Assembly (NCBI RefSeq): GCF_011075055.1
Contig: NC_058138.1
Span: 3,968,001-4,032,000, forward strand
DNA length: 64,000 nt
Direction: 5' to 3'
Source of the DNA: Mangifera indica
Taxonomy: Eukaryota; Streptophyta; Magnoliopsida; Sapindales; Anacardiaceae
The notes under the pieces are model-generated. The model did no database searches. It worked only from the letters and a program-made list of their open reading frames with translations, and had not been told where the DNA came from. The position numbers were made by a program, and so were the translations under genes. Shown in pieces: positions 1 to 11,379 of this stretch (positions are counted from its first letter, which is position 1; each line of letters begins with the position of its first letter).

Positions 1-38
<38 letters not shown>
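1..38. repeat. (AT)n microsatellite at window edge
   Basis: The window opens inside an uninterrupted AT dinucleotide run. Its true length is unknown because it continues outside the window. Confidence 0.95.
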
Positions 39-42
<4 letters not shown>

Positions 43-1139
43 TTAAAAAAATTTATATGAGTTCAGATTATTATTTTAAAACTGAATCAATTAATTAATG
101 TAAATAAAATTTTAAATTTAATAACTAATTTTACCATCGTTATACCAAAAATTTAATTTTAATATCACAGAGAAGATTTACTTTTACGCTTGATATCCAT
201 CCCTGAAGCAATGCTGTCGGTGGACCTGAACATCAGATCTTCTTTGGGACCATTCGTTTCGTCAGTTAATCGGTGGTTCCTTTCTTAGATACGTAGAAGA
301 AGCAGACAACAACATGATTACTTTTTAGGGCCAAAGGACTATTCCTCCCAGACAACCGGCCCCCCCAAAGATTTAAAACATTCACAAATCGAACCCATGA
401 GATTTGGAAACTAGAAGTTCGACCTATAGGCTAAAAGAGATAGAGGTAAAATATAAAATTAATTATGTTTTCCTCTGTAGTTTTAAAAACTAATAACTTT
501 ACTAGTATTAAAGTTTTTTCACTTTTAAAAATAATATTTTCTCCTCTCCTAAAACTTGGGAATTGTTTTCTATACGTTTTCTAGCCACTATCTCTAGCAA
601 CTGACAATAACATTTCAATCTACTATCTCATTAGTCATCAGATATTTATTCTTTGATACAAGAAGAGGCGATAAAGACTCATTTTTGTCGATTTCAAACT
701 AATTGACAAAAACACATCAATTCATTTGAAATAATGAAATCTTTATCAATTCTAACTGAATTGACGAAAACGAGCATCTTCATCGATTATTCAGAAATAA
801 ATCATCTAAAAGCTTCACAGAGATGAAAGATGATTGATAAGGTAATGGGTTAAAACGCTTTCTTCAGTAGTGGGAGAGCCTCTAGAAAATAAATTTTAAA
901 TTTTGGGAGAAAAATATTACTTTAAAAAGTTAAAAAACTTTAAACATAAGTGAATTTGTTAATTTTTAAAATTATGAGAAAAATATAATAAATTTTAAAT
1001 TTTTTTAATATTATTAATAAAATAATGATTTTTTTTATATTTTTTTAATAAAAATTAATTTATAAATAAAAATTCTAATTTTTTAAATTTTATGGAAGTG
1101 ATTTTAAAAACGTATTAAAATTTTGTGGAGAGGGGGGGA
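39..1139. other. AT-rich intergenic DNA with one MITE end
   Basis: No coding signal is seen. At 329 a left terminus reading GGCCAAAGGACTATTCC matches the GGCC MITE family found at 42199, 42674, 12807 and 31517, so a degraded member probably occupies part of 329-1130. I cannot find its right terminus. The stretch at 200-320 loosely resembles 11390-11435, the left flank of the duplicated segment described separately. Confidence 0.4.
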
Positions 1140-3845
1140 CAACAAGAAGTGGCGCATTTTGTTTAGTTTCATACTGTCATGCGTCGCACGTAACTACAGT
1201 ACTAAATTTTAGTTTTTAAATTTTACAAAAAAAAAAAGATAAATTTTAATTTTTTAAATATTTTTAATTAAATGATATTTTTATTTTTATTTTAAATAAT
1301 AAATTTAAAAAATATTTAAATTTTTTAAAATTAATATATGAGCATTGTATTTCACTATCACATTTCCTATCACTTTCTCGCTGTCTCCATTTCTCTTGTC
1401 TAGTCAGACTCTGTGCCCCTGTATCCGCCGACCTGCGTGTTCAGAGAGTCAGTCTGCAGAATTATTTTATTTTTTAAGTATTTTAAGTTATTTTTGCAAG
1501 CCATGTTGGGGCCACCCACCAGTTCTTACCCAGAGGTCTTAGCACGTCCCACATACTCTGCGGTTGGATTGGACTTGATTTGACCTCAATTTAAATAAAT
1601 TTGATTTAAATATGTTTAAATTTAAATTTAAAAATTTAATATATAAATAAAAATTATTTAATTAATTAATTTTATAATTTGTTAACATAACAAAAAAAAA
1701 CCTAATATTATTTACGTGAATATAGGTTAGTTTAATCAAAATCAAATATAAACTAATTTATATTTAATAAATTTTTAAAAATATTTAAATAAAATTATAT
1801 TTAAATATTTATTTATTAATATCAATCAAACACAATAATTATTTATAATAAAAATTATGTATACTTAATTTAAGTATTTAAATAATATATCATCATATAA
1901 TTAAATATAATTATATTATTAATATAAAATCATCTAATTGTATAATAATATATCACCTAAATATTCAATTAAATATTTAAAATTAATATATATCATTAAC
2001 TTTTTTATTGAATAAAATATTAATTTACCAAAAAGATATATATATTTATTTATAATATATAATTAGTTTTATAAATAATAATTATTATATAATTAAATAA
2101 ATTAAAATTAAAATAAAAAATATTTATTTATATAATTAATTATATAATAATATATTATTTATACTTTATTATGTATTTAAAAAGCCTAGTCTACCTTTTA
2201 AGAAGGGAAATGATTTGTGTTATTATTAATTTATTATTAAAATTATAATTACTATTATTATTTTAATACCTTGTAAATGATTTAAATTACATATTAGGGG
2301 TGTCAAATAGTTCAAACCGGCCTCAACCCTAGCACAATAAAATCCGATCCAGTTCTGTGATAGGTCAAATTTGACCCATGGATTGTAAAGGTCGGATCAT
2401 GGGCTAATCCGGTCTAACTTGTTACTGTAGTTATATATTAAAAAAATAAATAAATTTGAGAACAGAAACGTCTGCCCTTCTGTTGCGTCGCAGAAATGGC
2501 AGAAGCATTGCGTATTTAAAATTAATTTATTAATTTATTTCCTATTTATCTATTATTATACACATGATTGAAATAATTATATGTGTAAAAAATTAGTTAA
2601 AATTGAATTTAAATTACAAAATTAAATTATTAATAATACCTTTAAAGTGTTTAAAAATTTTAATATTAAAGACAGATAAAGAGATGTATATATATTATTA
2701 TATTTATTTTTATAATTGTATAATTTATAAATTAATTAATTTATATTATATTATAATATTTTTTATAATATATTTTTGATATTTTTTATTATAAGTAAAA
2801 AATTAGAAATAAAATATTTAAAATATTATATTTAGTTTTAATAATTGAAAAGTAATTTAAAAAAATTAATTAAGAAATTATTTTTTAGAATTTCGAACTA
2901 ATCTGGTACTATAGAATCCGATTTGATTCTATATATATAAGATCCGATTGTAGATTTTATTCCTTGTGTAGGTCAACCCGACCTATAAAACCGGTTATTG
3001 AATGGGTCAGATACCAGCCCGACTTATGGGCCCACCGCCACCTATTCCCGACTCGTGCTTTGGAAGTTGTGATTTTAAAATTCAAAGTTTGCCCTTGCAA
3101 AATGGAGCGTTCATACAGGCGGTGGTCTGCACATTCCGTGAAATTCTCTCTCATTACAAATCTATTTATATAATAAAAAATTTAAAAAAAAAAAAGGACA
3201 AAGATTTCCACGTTCCAAGATTTCAACATACAACAACATACAAAGCCGGAGAAGGTGATCAATAATACGAGAGAAAGACAAGAGTCGCTTAGGTAATAAA
3301 AAAAAAAAAGTTGAAAAAGAAAATAAAAATTAAAATAATTGTCTTAGAAAATATGTTACCGTGACCATCACAATTAATATTAATTTATGTGTCAATAATA
3401 TTATATTAATAAAATTAGATTTAAATCAAATTTATTTAAATTAAAAAATAATTTTAAATAAGTTTGAATTTAAGTTTGAAAGTTATAAAATTTAAATTTG
3501 ATTTTATCGTAAATTTAATTATATATATTATTATATAATTAAATAATTTTAAATTAAAAAATAAAATCAATCCCCACATAGCAAAGAATAATTAAGAAGA
3601 CATAAAATTAAAGAAAAAATATAACCTTTTGACTTGAAAAAGAGTATTTTTTTTCAAAGGAATTATGGTGACACAGAAGCGTGGCAGTTATCCCCTTCTG
3701 CTTCAAGGGACCAGGTTGACGGGACAAGATGTGGAAAAGAGAAAGCAGCAATTAAAAAATTTACTAATAATAAATTATTAAAATATTTATTTTTGTTTAC
3801 TCGTTTATTTAATCCCCGTTTTAAGAGCAGCACCGGATAGTGGTC
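1140..3845. repeat. Segmental duplication, copy I (promoter-like)
   Basis: Blocks of this segment recur in the same order at 11450-12790: the stretch containing CATTTCCTATCACTTTCTCG (1361 on), the GCCATGTTGGGGCCACCCAC block (1501), the TTCTCTCTCATTACAAATC block (3141) and the long block from 3635 to 3835 that begins with a TTATGGTGAC core. The last block ends in a TATA-like stretch followed by AATCCCC, so it looks like an upstream region that has lost its gene. Compared with copy II, this copy carries extra DNA at about 1201-1345 and about 2272-3132. No open frame is conserved between copies. Confidence 0.6.
2272..3132. mobile_element. Probable insertion inside duplication copy I
   Basis: The homologous place in copy II (12255-12275) passes directly from ATTATTATTTTAATACC to the CTCTCTCATT block, so about 860 bp here are additional. 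The insert starts near AGGGGTGTCAAATAG and contains two GTCGG/CCGAC-rich ends (2300-2430 and 2905-3060) around an AT-rich core, as a non-autonomous DNA element would. I could not define exact termini or a target duplication. Confidence 0.4.
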
Positions 3846-4310
3846 CAATTGAATAGGACCCAAGGTGTGGGTTTTCTTAAAAAAACTTTGTATTTTTTAT
3901 GATAAAATTATTATTTTATCTATAATATTAAAAATAAATTAAAATATTATTTTTTTCATAAAATTTAAAATTAAATCATTTTTTTATATATTAAATTAAA
4001 AAACAGTAACATTTTCTCCCATAAAGTTTAGTTTTCAATTCCCGACAATATCTCTAACAATCTATCCCTCCCAACATTTCATTTTCCTTCGATAATGTCT
4101 CTCTTGATATTTCTCCTTTCTTCGATCGACCATTGAAGTTGAAAAGATAAAGAGTTTTATCTTTATTAATGAGCACGATTGCTACTAGACCCAATCAAAA
4201 GAATAAATAATTCAACCCTAGATCGAGGCTATATTTTATGGGTTCATGTGGATAGAGTTTGTCACATTTTAATTAATTAATATATTATTTAATTAATTTT
4301 ACACATATTA
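3846..4310. other. AT-rich intergenic DNA
   Basis: No gene is seen. The stretch 3865-4020 has the T-rich, TAAAATTATTATTTTATC-type interior common to the GGCC MITE family in this window, but no clean termini. Confidence 0.4.
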
Positions 4311-4316
4311 GTCACA

Positions 4317-4690
4317 ATGATAACAAAGTTATTATTATTTTTACATATATACATTCTAATTAATTTTAATTGTCAACATTGGACATACAGTCAACTGGAC
4401 CTAAATGCATGGGCTTTAACTGTTTATGACTCATTATCGACTTTCTTTGACTCTACAAAGAGGTTATCTCAGACGATAGCACACTATCTTCACCTTTCAT
4501 CCATTATCAGTGTGATTAATTATTAGGAGGTTAGGGGTATAGAGCTAAAGATGAAGCCATTGACAACCATAAGATGTACGAATGTATTTCAACAGGGCAC
4601 AACATCCATTGATTGTGGGATATTCACAAATCAATTTTAAAGTATCTTGCCACTGGACATGTATTTGATTTTACAACAAAAAAACGTTGC
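4317..4690 (+). pseudogene. Ulp1-like cysteine protease fragment (C48 type) of a MULE
   Basis: This stretch encodes broken pieces of a Ulp1/SENP-type SUMO protease domain. Around 4317-4526 the frame gives a tryptophan followed by LDLNAWALTVYDSLSTFF, which resembles the W..D...W.L.VYDS strand region of plant transposon-borne Ulp1 domains. At about 4590-4680 the sequence reads TSIDCGIFTNQF, a stop, and in another frame a YLATGHVFDFT-like tail. That matches the DCG(I/V)F active-site block and the segment after it. Stops and frame changes show it is dead. It lies tail to tail with the Mutator-type transposase remnant on the other strand, the layout expected of a Kaonashi-type (Ulp1-carrying) MULE. 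Assignment rests on motif memory only. Confidence 0.6.
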
Positions 4691-4852
4691 CTCCATGCGT
4701 TGCATTGTCACATCGAAGATATGGAAGCATGAGGGCAATTCACATTCTAGATGATTTTTCATATTATACTTATTTATATTATAATTTTTTGTTTTGTTCA
4801 CACTCTTTTTATAAACCACTTTCTAATATTTGGTTAAATAGTACTTATTCAC

Positions 4853-7766
4853 CTATAAGTAATAGTTTGAGAGGTTTTGAAGTTTGACAATTGCTGCAAC
4901 GTGTATGCATGTTATTTGTGATAGTTGAAATTTCTTACAACTGCACTTTTTTATAGCAAGGTTGACTTTAAGAACTAGTTTGCTCGGACCATGCACTTCA
5001 TATCTATTAATGGTTATTGGTTTGACAATCATATTAGTTGATTTTCGGATATGACCAGTCAATTTCTCTTCAGCCCACAGAGTCAGAGAATGAATACAAG
5101 CATCTGTATAATCAAACAAACATAAAAATATTAGTAATTTATGAATTCAACTAAGCATCGAATATCAAACACAAAATTAATCGAACTTGTCATATTGCAA
5201 CGAATATAAAACCATTTTCTGTAAGATGGAACGTAAAAATTCAAGAAGCATCATCACTGGCAATTGACATGAGTATCGTGCTAAAGCATTAAACGACTCA
5301 GCAATATTTGTGGTCACGATATTATATCGGATGCTGGAAAAGTGAGCACAAACCCACCATTGATAGTCAATACCTTCCAAATAAGTTATTGTAGTGGGAT
5401 TTTCAACTTTAACCATCTGCAAAGCCTCCTCAAAATCTTCTATTCAATATACTTTTGTGGTTTTCCAAAATAATCCTTCTATATGTTTTGTTTGTTTGTA
5501 CCGACTACCCATATTCTCCATTATATGATGGTTACACCAACTGTGGTATGCATTTGAAAACACTTCTCTTATGCAACGAGTGATAAAATGGTATTTAACT
5601 GAGATGATTGTTAAATCTGGGAGGTCTCCAATACGCCTATGTGACGCTTGGAGAAACAAGGTCCAAGTTATCATTTCTTTCTTTCCTCTAACATCAAATG
5701 ATAATGAATAAATTTGATTATTTCAATCCTTGCCCACTGCAATAAAAAATGTACCTCAATATTGACCTTTCAATAATGTCCCATCAATACAAATAATGAG
5801 ATGACAATAACTACAAAATGCTCTAAAGGAGCATCTTAAAGCCATAAAAACAAAATGAAATCAATTATTCACGTTAGTGTCTATTTGTGTAATAGTGTCA
5901 GAGTTTTGTAGTTCAAGTTTGTAACAAAATATCGGTAATAGTCTGAATGACTCTTCCAGTGAACCTTTTATCTCATTCAAAACTTAATTCTTGGCACGTC
6001 AAACTTGTGCATAAGAGATATCAATTTGATACTTATCCTCCATATTCGTTATAATATCTTTTGACCTATACATATTATCACATGTAGTAAATAATATCTG
6101 TAATATTTTTCTAAGTGTCATTTTGTCTGCTTGTCTACGATGAGGTCTTATGACATCCCAAGGATAAGTGTGCGTTTCTAACTTTTGCAACACAAAAATG
6201 TCACTGTTATTTAACTTCACCCCTCTTGCTTTCTATTTGCATTGTTGATACATACACTTTATATCTCATCTCTTTTTATTTGAACTCGAAACTCTGAATT
6301 GACAACCATTTTTTAATGCATCCTTATATAATGTATCTATTAAAACTTATTTTGAAGCAAATTGATATTTCACTTTGAATTTGTCATCTTGTAGTATAAC
6401 TGCATGAATTTCAATTCCCTCATTTTTTACATCTCTATAAGGTTCTGGACCACCAAAAAATGGATTGAAAACATGATGCATTGGAGTAACATGAATTGGA
6501 CTTTCATGCGTTATCCCTTATGGACTAACCATTTAAACTCGACACTCTGAATTAACAACCATTTTTTAATACATTTTTATATAATGTACCTATTAAAACT
6601 TATTTTGAAGCAAATTGATATTTCACTTTGAATTTGTCATCTTGTAGTATAACTGCGTGAATTTTAATTCCCTCATTTTTTACATCTCTATAAGGTTCTG
6701 GACCACCAAAAAATGGATTGAAAACATGATGCATTAGAGTAATATGAATTGGACTTTCATGCGTTATCCCTTATGGACTAACCATTTGAACTCGAAACTC
6801 TGAATTAACAACCATTTTTTAATGCATCCTTATATAATGTATCTATTAAAACTTATTTTGAAGCAAATTGATATTTCACTTTGAATTTGTCATCTTGTAG
6901 TATAACTGTGTGAATTTCAATTCCCTCATTTTTTATATCTCTATAAGGTTCTGGACCACCAAAAATGGATTAAAAACATGATGCATTGGAGTAACATGAA
7001 TTGGACTTTCATGTGCTATCCCTTATGGACTAACTCTTACATCATCAACAACATCATTACCTCCATCAACACCACCAATATCACTGTCACCATTATAATC
7101 ACTACTGTCATCATCATCACAACTATGATATTCATCTTCTTCGTTGGAGTGAAAATCATTTGTTAGTAAATCGTTTATTTAATAACATCCTTCAAGTGTA
7201 CCTTATAGCAGTTCTAGACCTCTTTCACCATGTGCCCAATCTTGAAACGTAGGATTCCAACCAGTACCAATTTCAATAATGTCATTTTCAAAGTTTACAT
7301 TTACTTTGCTATTTTTGGGTACACTTTTCGGTTGCGTATATATGTTATCTACAGAGTGAATTTCAGTGGATGGGTTTCGATGAATCTTTTGGTGAATCCC
7401 TTGCTTTGATTATGGATGTTGTTGTTCATAGTTAGCTCAAACTTCAATTTGGTGTATCCCCACTTATAGAAATAAGGAAGACTTTTTGCGTGACCTAGAT
7501 AGCTTCATCATCATTCGAATATCATAGTCATCTTTTAATAAATATGACAAATCACTAAATTCCATTGAATTTGACATATAAATTTTTATCTCATTATAAC
7601 TTTGATTAATACCCAAACGAAAAGATATTGTTTCTATAAATCTATCGTAATTGATTTTTCTACTGATTGAAACTAATGATTGAACTCCGCCAATATATTT
7701 TAAATTATTACCATCTTTGTTACGCCATTGCCTACCAAATCTAAGCATAAATATCACTTCTACCAT
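4853..7766 (-). pseudogene. Decayed MuDR/Mutator-like transposase (MULE)
   Basis: Read on the minus strand from 7766 downward, fragments of a plant MULE transposase appear in family order. 7766-7464 resembles the N-terminal PB1-like module (FGRQW...YIGG, then YDRFIETISFRLGI, ending in DDYDIRMMMKL). 7036-6284 holds the MuDR N-terminal DNA-binding block (LYKDALKNGCQFRVSSSN), present three times. 6220-5999 carries a further piece. About 5850-5700 contains ICIDGTLLKGQY, the block with the first catalytic aspartate. 5674-5444 has the YHSWCNHHIMENM block. 5422-5177 has YNIVTTNIAESFNAL. 5119-4853 has a SWIM zinc finger (CSC then CIH near the end). In-frame stops and frame shifts occur throughout, for example just after GQY. 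It cannot encode an active enzyme. Outer terminal repeats were not located. Confidence 0.8.
6284..7039. repeat. Three tandem copies of a 253-bp unit
   Basis: Three direct copies with a period of 253 bp begin near 6284, 6537 and 6790. Each contains the words ACTCTGAATT, GTCATCTTGTAGTATAACTG and GGTTCTGGACCACCAAAAAA. They differ by only a few substitutions, so the triplication is far younger than the decay of the surrounding transposase. On the minus strand the unit encodes the MuDR N-terminal DNA-binding block. Confidence 0.9.
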
Positions 7767-7879
7767 TTTTTTCTAATCAATGAATTGAAGAAAGTGAAAT
7801 ATGGTTGGTTTAAAATCAATTGAGTTTCGAATGAAACAAGTAAAGAAGTGTGCTTTAATGTAGAAAATATTTTCATCTG

Positions 7880-8045
7880 CCTTCAAAGCTACCTGATACG
7901 AACCTTAGGAGAACCACACCTCAAAAGCTAGCTATTGAGATGGGAGAGCCTAAGGCCATATAAACCCCACATTAGTTGCCCATACTTTCCAATGTGGGAT
8001 CCAAGTCCCATACCCTGCATTTAGGATCGTAACACTACCCCACCA
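7880..8045. mobile_element. Possible solo LTR or TRIM fragment
   Basis: The stretch around 7905-8040 contains GAACCACACCTCAAAAGCTA, CCACATTAGTTGCCCATAC and GATCGTAACACTACCCC. I recall these words from a widely dispersed small retroelement in eudicots. No paired copy, primer binding site or target duplication is visible here. Confidence 0.35.
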
Positions 8046-8444
8046 AAATCATTAAGGAATGAAATCAGTTGTGTTCATGTAAATTGTTTTCATGCAATTG
8101 TTTAATGATAAGTGTTTTCATATAACAGTTTCATTCAATGTTTTCAAATTTCCTTTGCATGAATTCACACAATTTTGCATTGCAATTTCTCTCGCAATAT
8201 TTCCCACCTCACACACACCCGTATGTATTCGTACTTGCATGCACTCATTCTTCGCACTAATGTTCATCTTTTCATTTCGATCTGTATTACAATAAAAATT
8301 AATCCATTTTTGAATAAGTTTTTGAATCTTTGAATCACAATTTATCAAACATAAAACATACTTCCAAAGAAAAGATTGTCGAAAAAAATTATATCAAATC
8401 TAACAAAATTAGTCAAGAGAGATATAATTATAAATAAAATTAAA
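8046..8444. other. Intergenic DNA, nothing recognised
   Basis: Short frames on both strands overlap here without recognisable domains. I see no promoter, repeat or gene. Confidence 0.4.
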
Positions 8445-8944
8445 TTTATTTAAGGGATATTAATTAAAATAGGCAGCCGCATTCCCATCTAAACCTTTTT
8501 CGGCAACAATTTTTACATTTTACATTTTTAAGCAAATCGTTGTTTTCATTCCAAAAATACCCTTCGTCTAATTTCTCACTTTATCGTAGCATTTCCCCGA
8601 TTATTCTTTCACAAAAAGCATTAAGATTAAACTACCGTAATATTTATAAATTGAAAAACAAATTAATATTTTATAAAATAATTTATTCATATATATAAAA
8701 AAATATTACGTTTTTCTCTAAATTATCTGTAATGAATAAAATTTATAAAATAAAAAATAGATTAATATTTTATAAAATAATTAATTGTTATATATCAAAA
8801 ATGTTAAGTTCTTTTCTAAATTATCTGTAATGAATAAAATTTATAAATTGAAAAACATATTAATTTTTTTAAAATAATTGATTCTTTTATATAGAAAACA
8901 ATGCATATATTGAAAACAGTATGTTTTCCTTGAAACGATGCGTT

Positions 8945-9536
8945 TTCTTGTGGAAAGGGGTGTGGGTGCGGGAATATGGAAACGGGTGCGGGAATTTCAG
9001 AAAGGGTGCGTGGACGGTGCGACAGCTTCTGAAAGAGTGCGACAATTGTGGAAAGGGTGCGACAGTTTCTGAAAGGGTGCGAGAATTGCTGAAAGAGTGC
9101 GACAATTGCGGAAAGGGTGCAGTAATTTCTAAAAGGTGCGGCAATTGCAGAAAGGGTGCGACAGTTTCTAAAAGGGTGCGGAAAAAAGGTGCGGCAACTT
9201 CTGTAAGGGTGCGGAAAGGGTGCGGTAGTTTCTAAAAGAGTGCGACAAATGTGAAAAGGGTGCGATAGCTTCTGAAAGTGTGCAGCAGTTTCTGAAAGAG
9301 TGCTGCAATTACAGAAAGGGTGTTGCAGCTTTTGAAAGAGTGTGGCAGCTTCTGAAAGGGTGCGGAAAGAGTGCGACAACTTTTGAAAGGGTGCGACAGC
9401 TTCTGAAAGGGTGTGACAAGGGTGGCGGGTGCGTGAAAGGTTGCAGTAATTTTTGAAAGGGTACGGTAATTTCTGAAAGGGTGCAGAAATTTCTGAAAGA
9501 GTGCGACATTTTTTGAAAGGGTGCGTGAAACTGTGT
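8945..9536. repeat. Minisatellite of foldback A, left arm
   Basis: Roughly two dozen head-to-tail units of 22-28 bp, consensus near GTGCGACAGCTTCTGAAAGG with variants in the middle. The units are the reverse complement of those at 10145-10795, so the arms can pair over most of their length. Confidence 0.93.
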
Positions 9537-9545
9537 GGCAACTCA

Positions 9546-9690
9546 CTGCGTGGAATATATATTAATACATATTATATTAGATTATATTAATATATATATT
9601 ATATTAATATAGATTAATATAATATATTAATATATAATATAATATATTATATATTAATATATTATATTAATATATAATATAACAAAGGGT
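9546..9690. repeat. AT-only palindrome in core of foldback A
   Basis: The block consists of TATTAATATA-type words with almost no G or C and is strongly self-complementary. A shorter related stretch at 10078-10130 marks the other side of the core. Confidence 0.7.
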
Positions 9691-10075
9691 GCGGAAATCT
9701 TGTAAGGGGTGCGGGTGCGCTCGCTGGTGCTGCGTGTGGTCGCGCGCGTGCTGGCCCTGCTTGCGTGCGAGCGCGCACGCGCTAGCGCTGCATGCGGGTG
9801 TGGGATTTTAATTAGGGGTGCGGGGGCGCCAGCGTGCGTGCTCCCGCACACACCAGCGCGCGCGCCTGCATGCATGCACGCACCACCGCGCGCGCGCGCC
9901 CGCACCCACACACTAGCGCACACTCGCACCCAATTCTCGCACCCGCACGCAGCGCCAGCGTGCGCGCCCGCTCTCATGCGCACGCACCCCTTACTGAAGT
10001 CCCGCACCCTTTACCAAATTCCTGCACTCCCATTCCCGCACCCGCATCCACACCCCTTTACAAGATTTCCGCACC
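9690..10075. repeat. GC-rich alternating purine-pyrimidine core of foldback A
   Basis: An abrupt GC-rich island inside AT-rich DNA, full of GTGCG, GCGCGCGC and CACGCAC words. Its left and right halves are partly complementary: GGTGCGGGTGCG near 9705 faces CACCCGCATCCAC near 10040. The open frames over it are by-products of low stop content, not genes. Confidence 0.8.
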
Positions 10076-10144
10076 CTTTGTTATATTATATATTATATTA
10101 ATATATAATATTATATTATTATATAATATTTCATGCAATGAGTT

Positions 10145-10795
10145 GCCGCACAGTTCCACGCACATTTTCAGCAAATGTCGCACCCTTTCTGAAAATGCCG
10201 CACCTTTTCAGAAATTGTCGCACCCTTTCAAAAATTACCACACCCTTTCACGCACCCACCACACTTGCCGTACCCTTTCAGCAAATCCCGCACCCTTTCA
10301 GAAGCTTTCGCACCCTTCCAGAAGCTGCCACACCCTTTCCGCAATTGTGACACTCTTTCAGAAACTGTCACACCCTTTCAGAAGCTATCACACTCTTTTC
10401 ACAATTGCCGCACTCTTTCAGAAACTGCCGCACCCTTTTCGCACCCTTACAAAAGTTGTCGTACCCTTTTTCCACACCTTTACAGAAGCTGCCACACCCT
10501 TTCAGAAGCTACCGCACTCTTTCAGAAACTGCCGCACCCTTACAGAAGTTGTCGCACCATTTTTCCACACCCTTACAGAAGCTGCCGCACCCTTTCTGCA
10601 ATTGTCACACCTTTCAGAAACTGTCGCACCCTTTCAGAAGTTACCGCACCCTTTTCTTAATTATCGCAGCCTTTCAGCAATTCCCACACCCTTTTAGAAA
10701 CTGCCGTACCCTTTCCGCAATTGCCACACCCTTTCAAAAGTTGTCGCACCATCCACGAACCCTTTCCGAAATTCCCCCACCCACACCCCTTTCCA
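10145..10795. repeat. Minisatellite of foldback A, right arm
   Basis: Units near CCGCACCCTTTCAGAAGCTG repeated head to tail, the inverse of the left arm. Unit order and spacing differ in places from the left arm, so the arms have drifted or exchanged units since insertion. Confidence 0.93.
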
Positions 10796-11379
10796 CAAGA
10801 AAACGCACCGTTTCAAGGAAAACATACTGTTTTCAATATATGCATTGTTTTCTATATAAAAGAATCAATTATTTTAAAAAAATTAATATGTTTTTCAATT
10901 TATAAATTTTATTCATTACAGATAATTTAGAAAAAAAATTAACATTTTCGACATATAACAATCAATTATTTTATAAAATATTAATTTATTTTTTAATTTA
11001 TAAATTTTATTCATTACAGATAATTTAGAGAAAAACGTAATATTTTTTATATATAAGAATAAATTATTTTATAAAATATTAATCTGTTTTTTAATTTATA
11101 AATATTACAGTAGTTTAATCTTAATGTTTTTCGTGAAATAAAAGTAAATAATCGGGGAAATGCTACGTTAAAGTGAGAAATTAGATGAAGAGTATTTTTG
11201 GAATGAAAACAATAATTTGCTTAAAAAAATAAAATATAAAAATTATTATCGAAAAAGGTTTAAATGGGAATGCGACTGCCTATTTTAATTAATATCTCTT
11301 TATTTAGAATAGTAAAATTACCAAAAATTTACCTAAAAGATTGAAGCCAAAACTTTGATGCTTATTTTAATTTATATCA

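Larger units (their letters stand above)
8454..11298. mobile_element. Foldback element A (Mutator-type, non-autonomous)
   Basis: The whole 2,845-bp element is an inverted repeat. The left end reads GGGATATTAATTAAAATAGGC. The right end, reverse complemented, reads GAGATATTAATTAAAATAGGC. It is flanked by 9-bp direct repeats TTTATTTAA (8445-8453) and TTTATTTAG (11299-11307). Each arm has an outer AT-rich part of about 450 bp, then an inner minisatellite of units of about 25 bp containing GTGCG and TTCTGAAAG. The centre holds an AT-only palindrome (9546-9690) and a GC-rich block (9690-10075). The only long open frames (for example 8816-9541 minus and 9834-10697 plus) are translations of the minisatellite and encode nothing recognisable. 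The 9-bp duplication and a terminus starting with G fit Mutator-like elements. A second member lies at 36735-38277. Confidence 0.88.

Noticed and set aside
8945..9536. CRISPR-like array of short repeats
   Set aside because: Units are contiguous without unique spacers, and the sequence is plant nuclear DNA.
8816..9546. Overlapping long open frames with RTLSE/PFQKL-type protein repeats
   Set aside because: All three frames stay open because the minisatellite unit lacks stops; the same applies to 9654-10905. No start context, splice signals or domain support.
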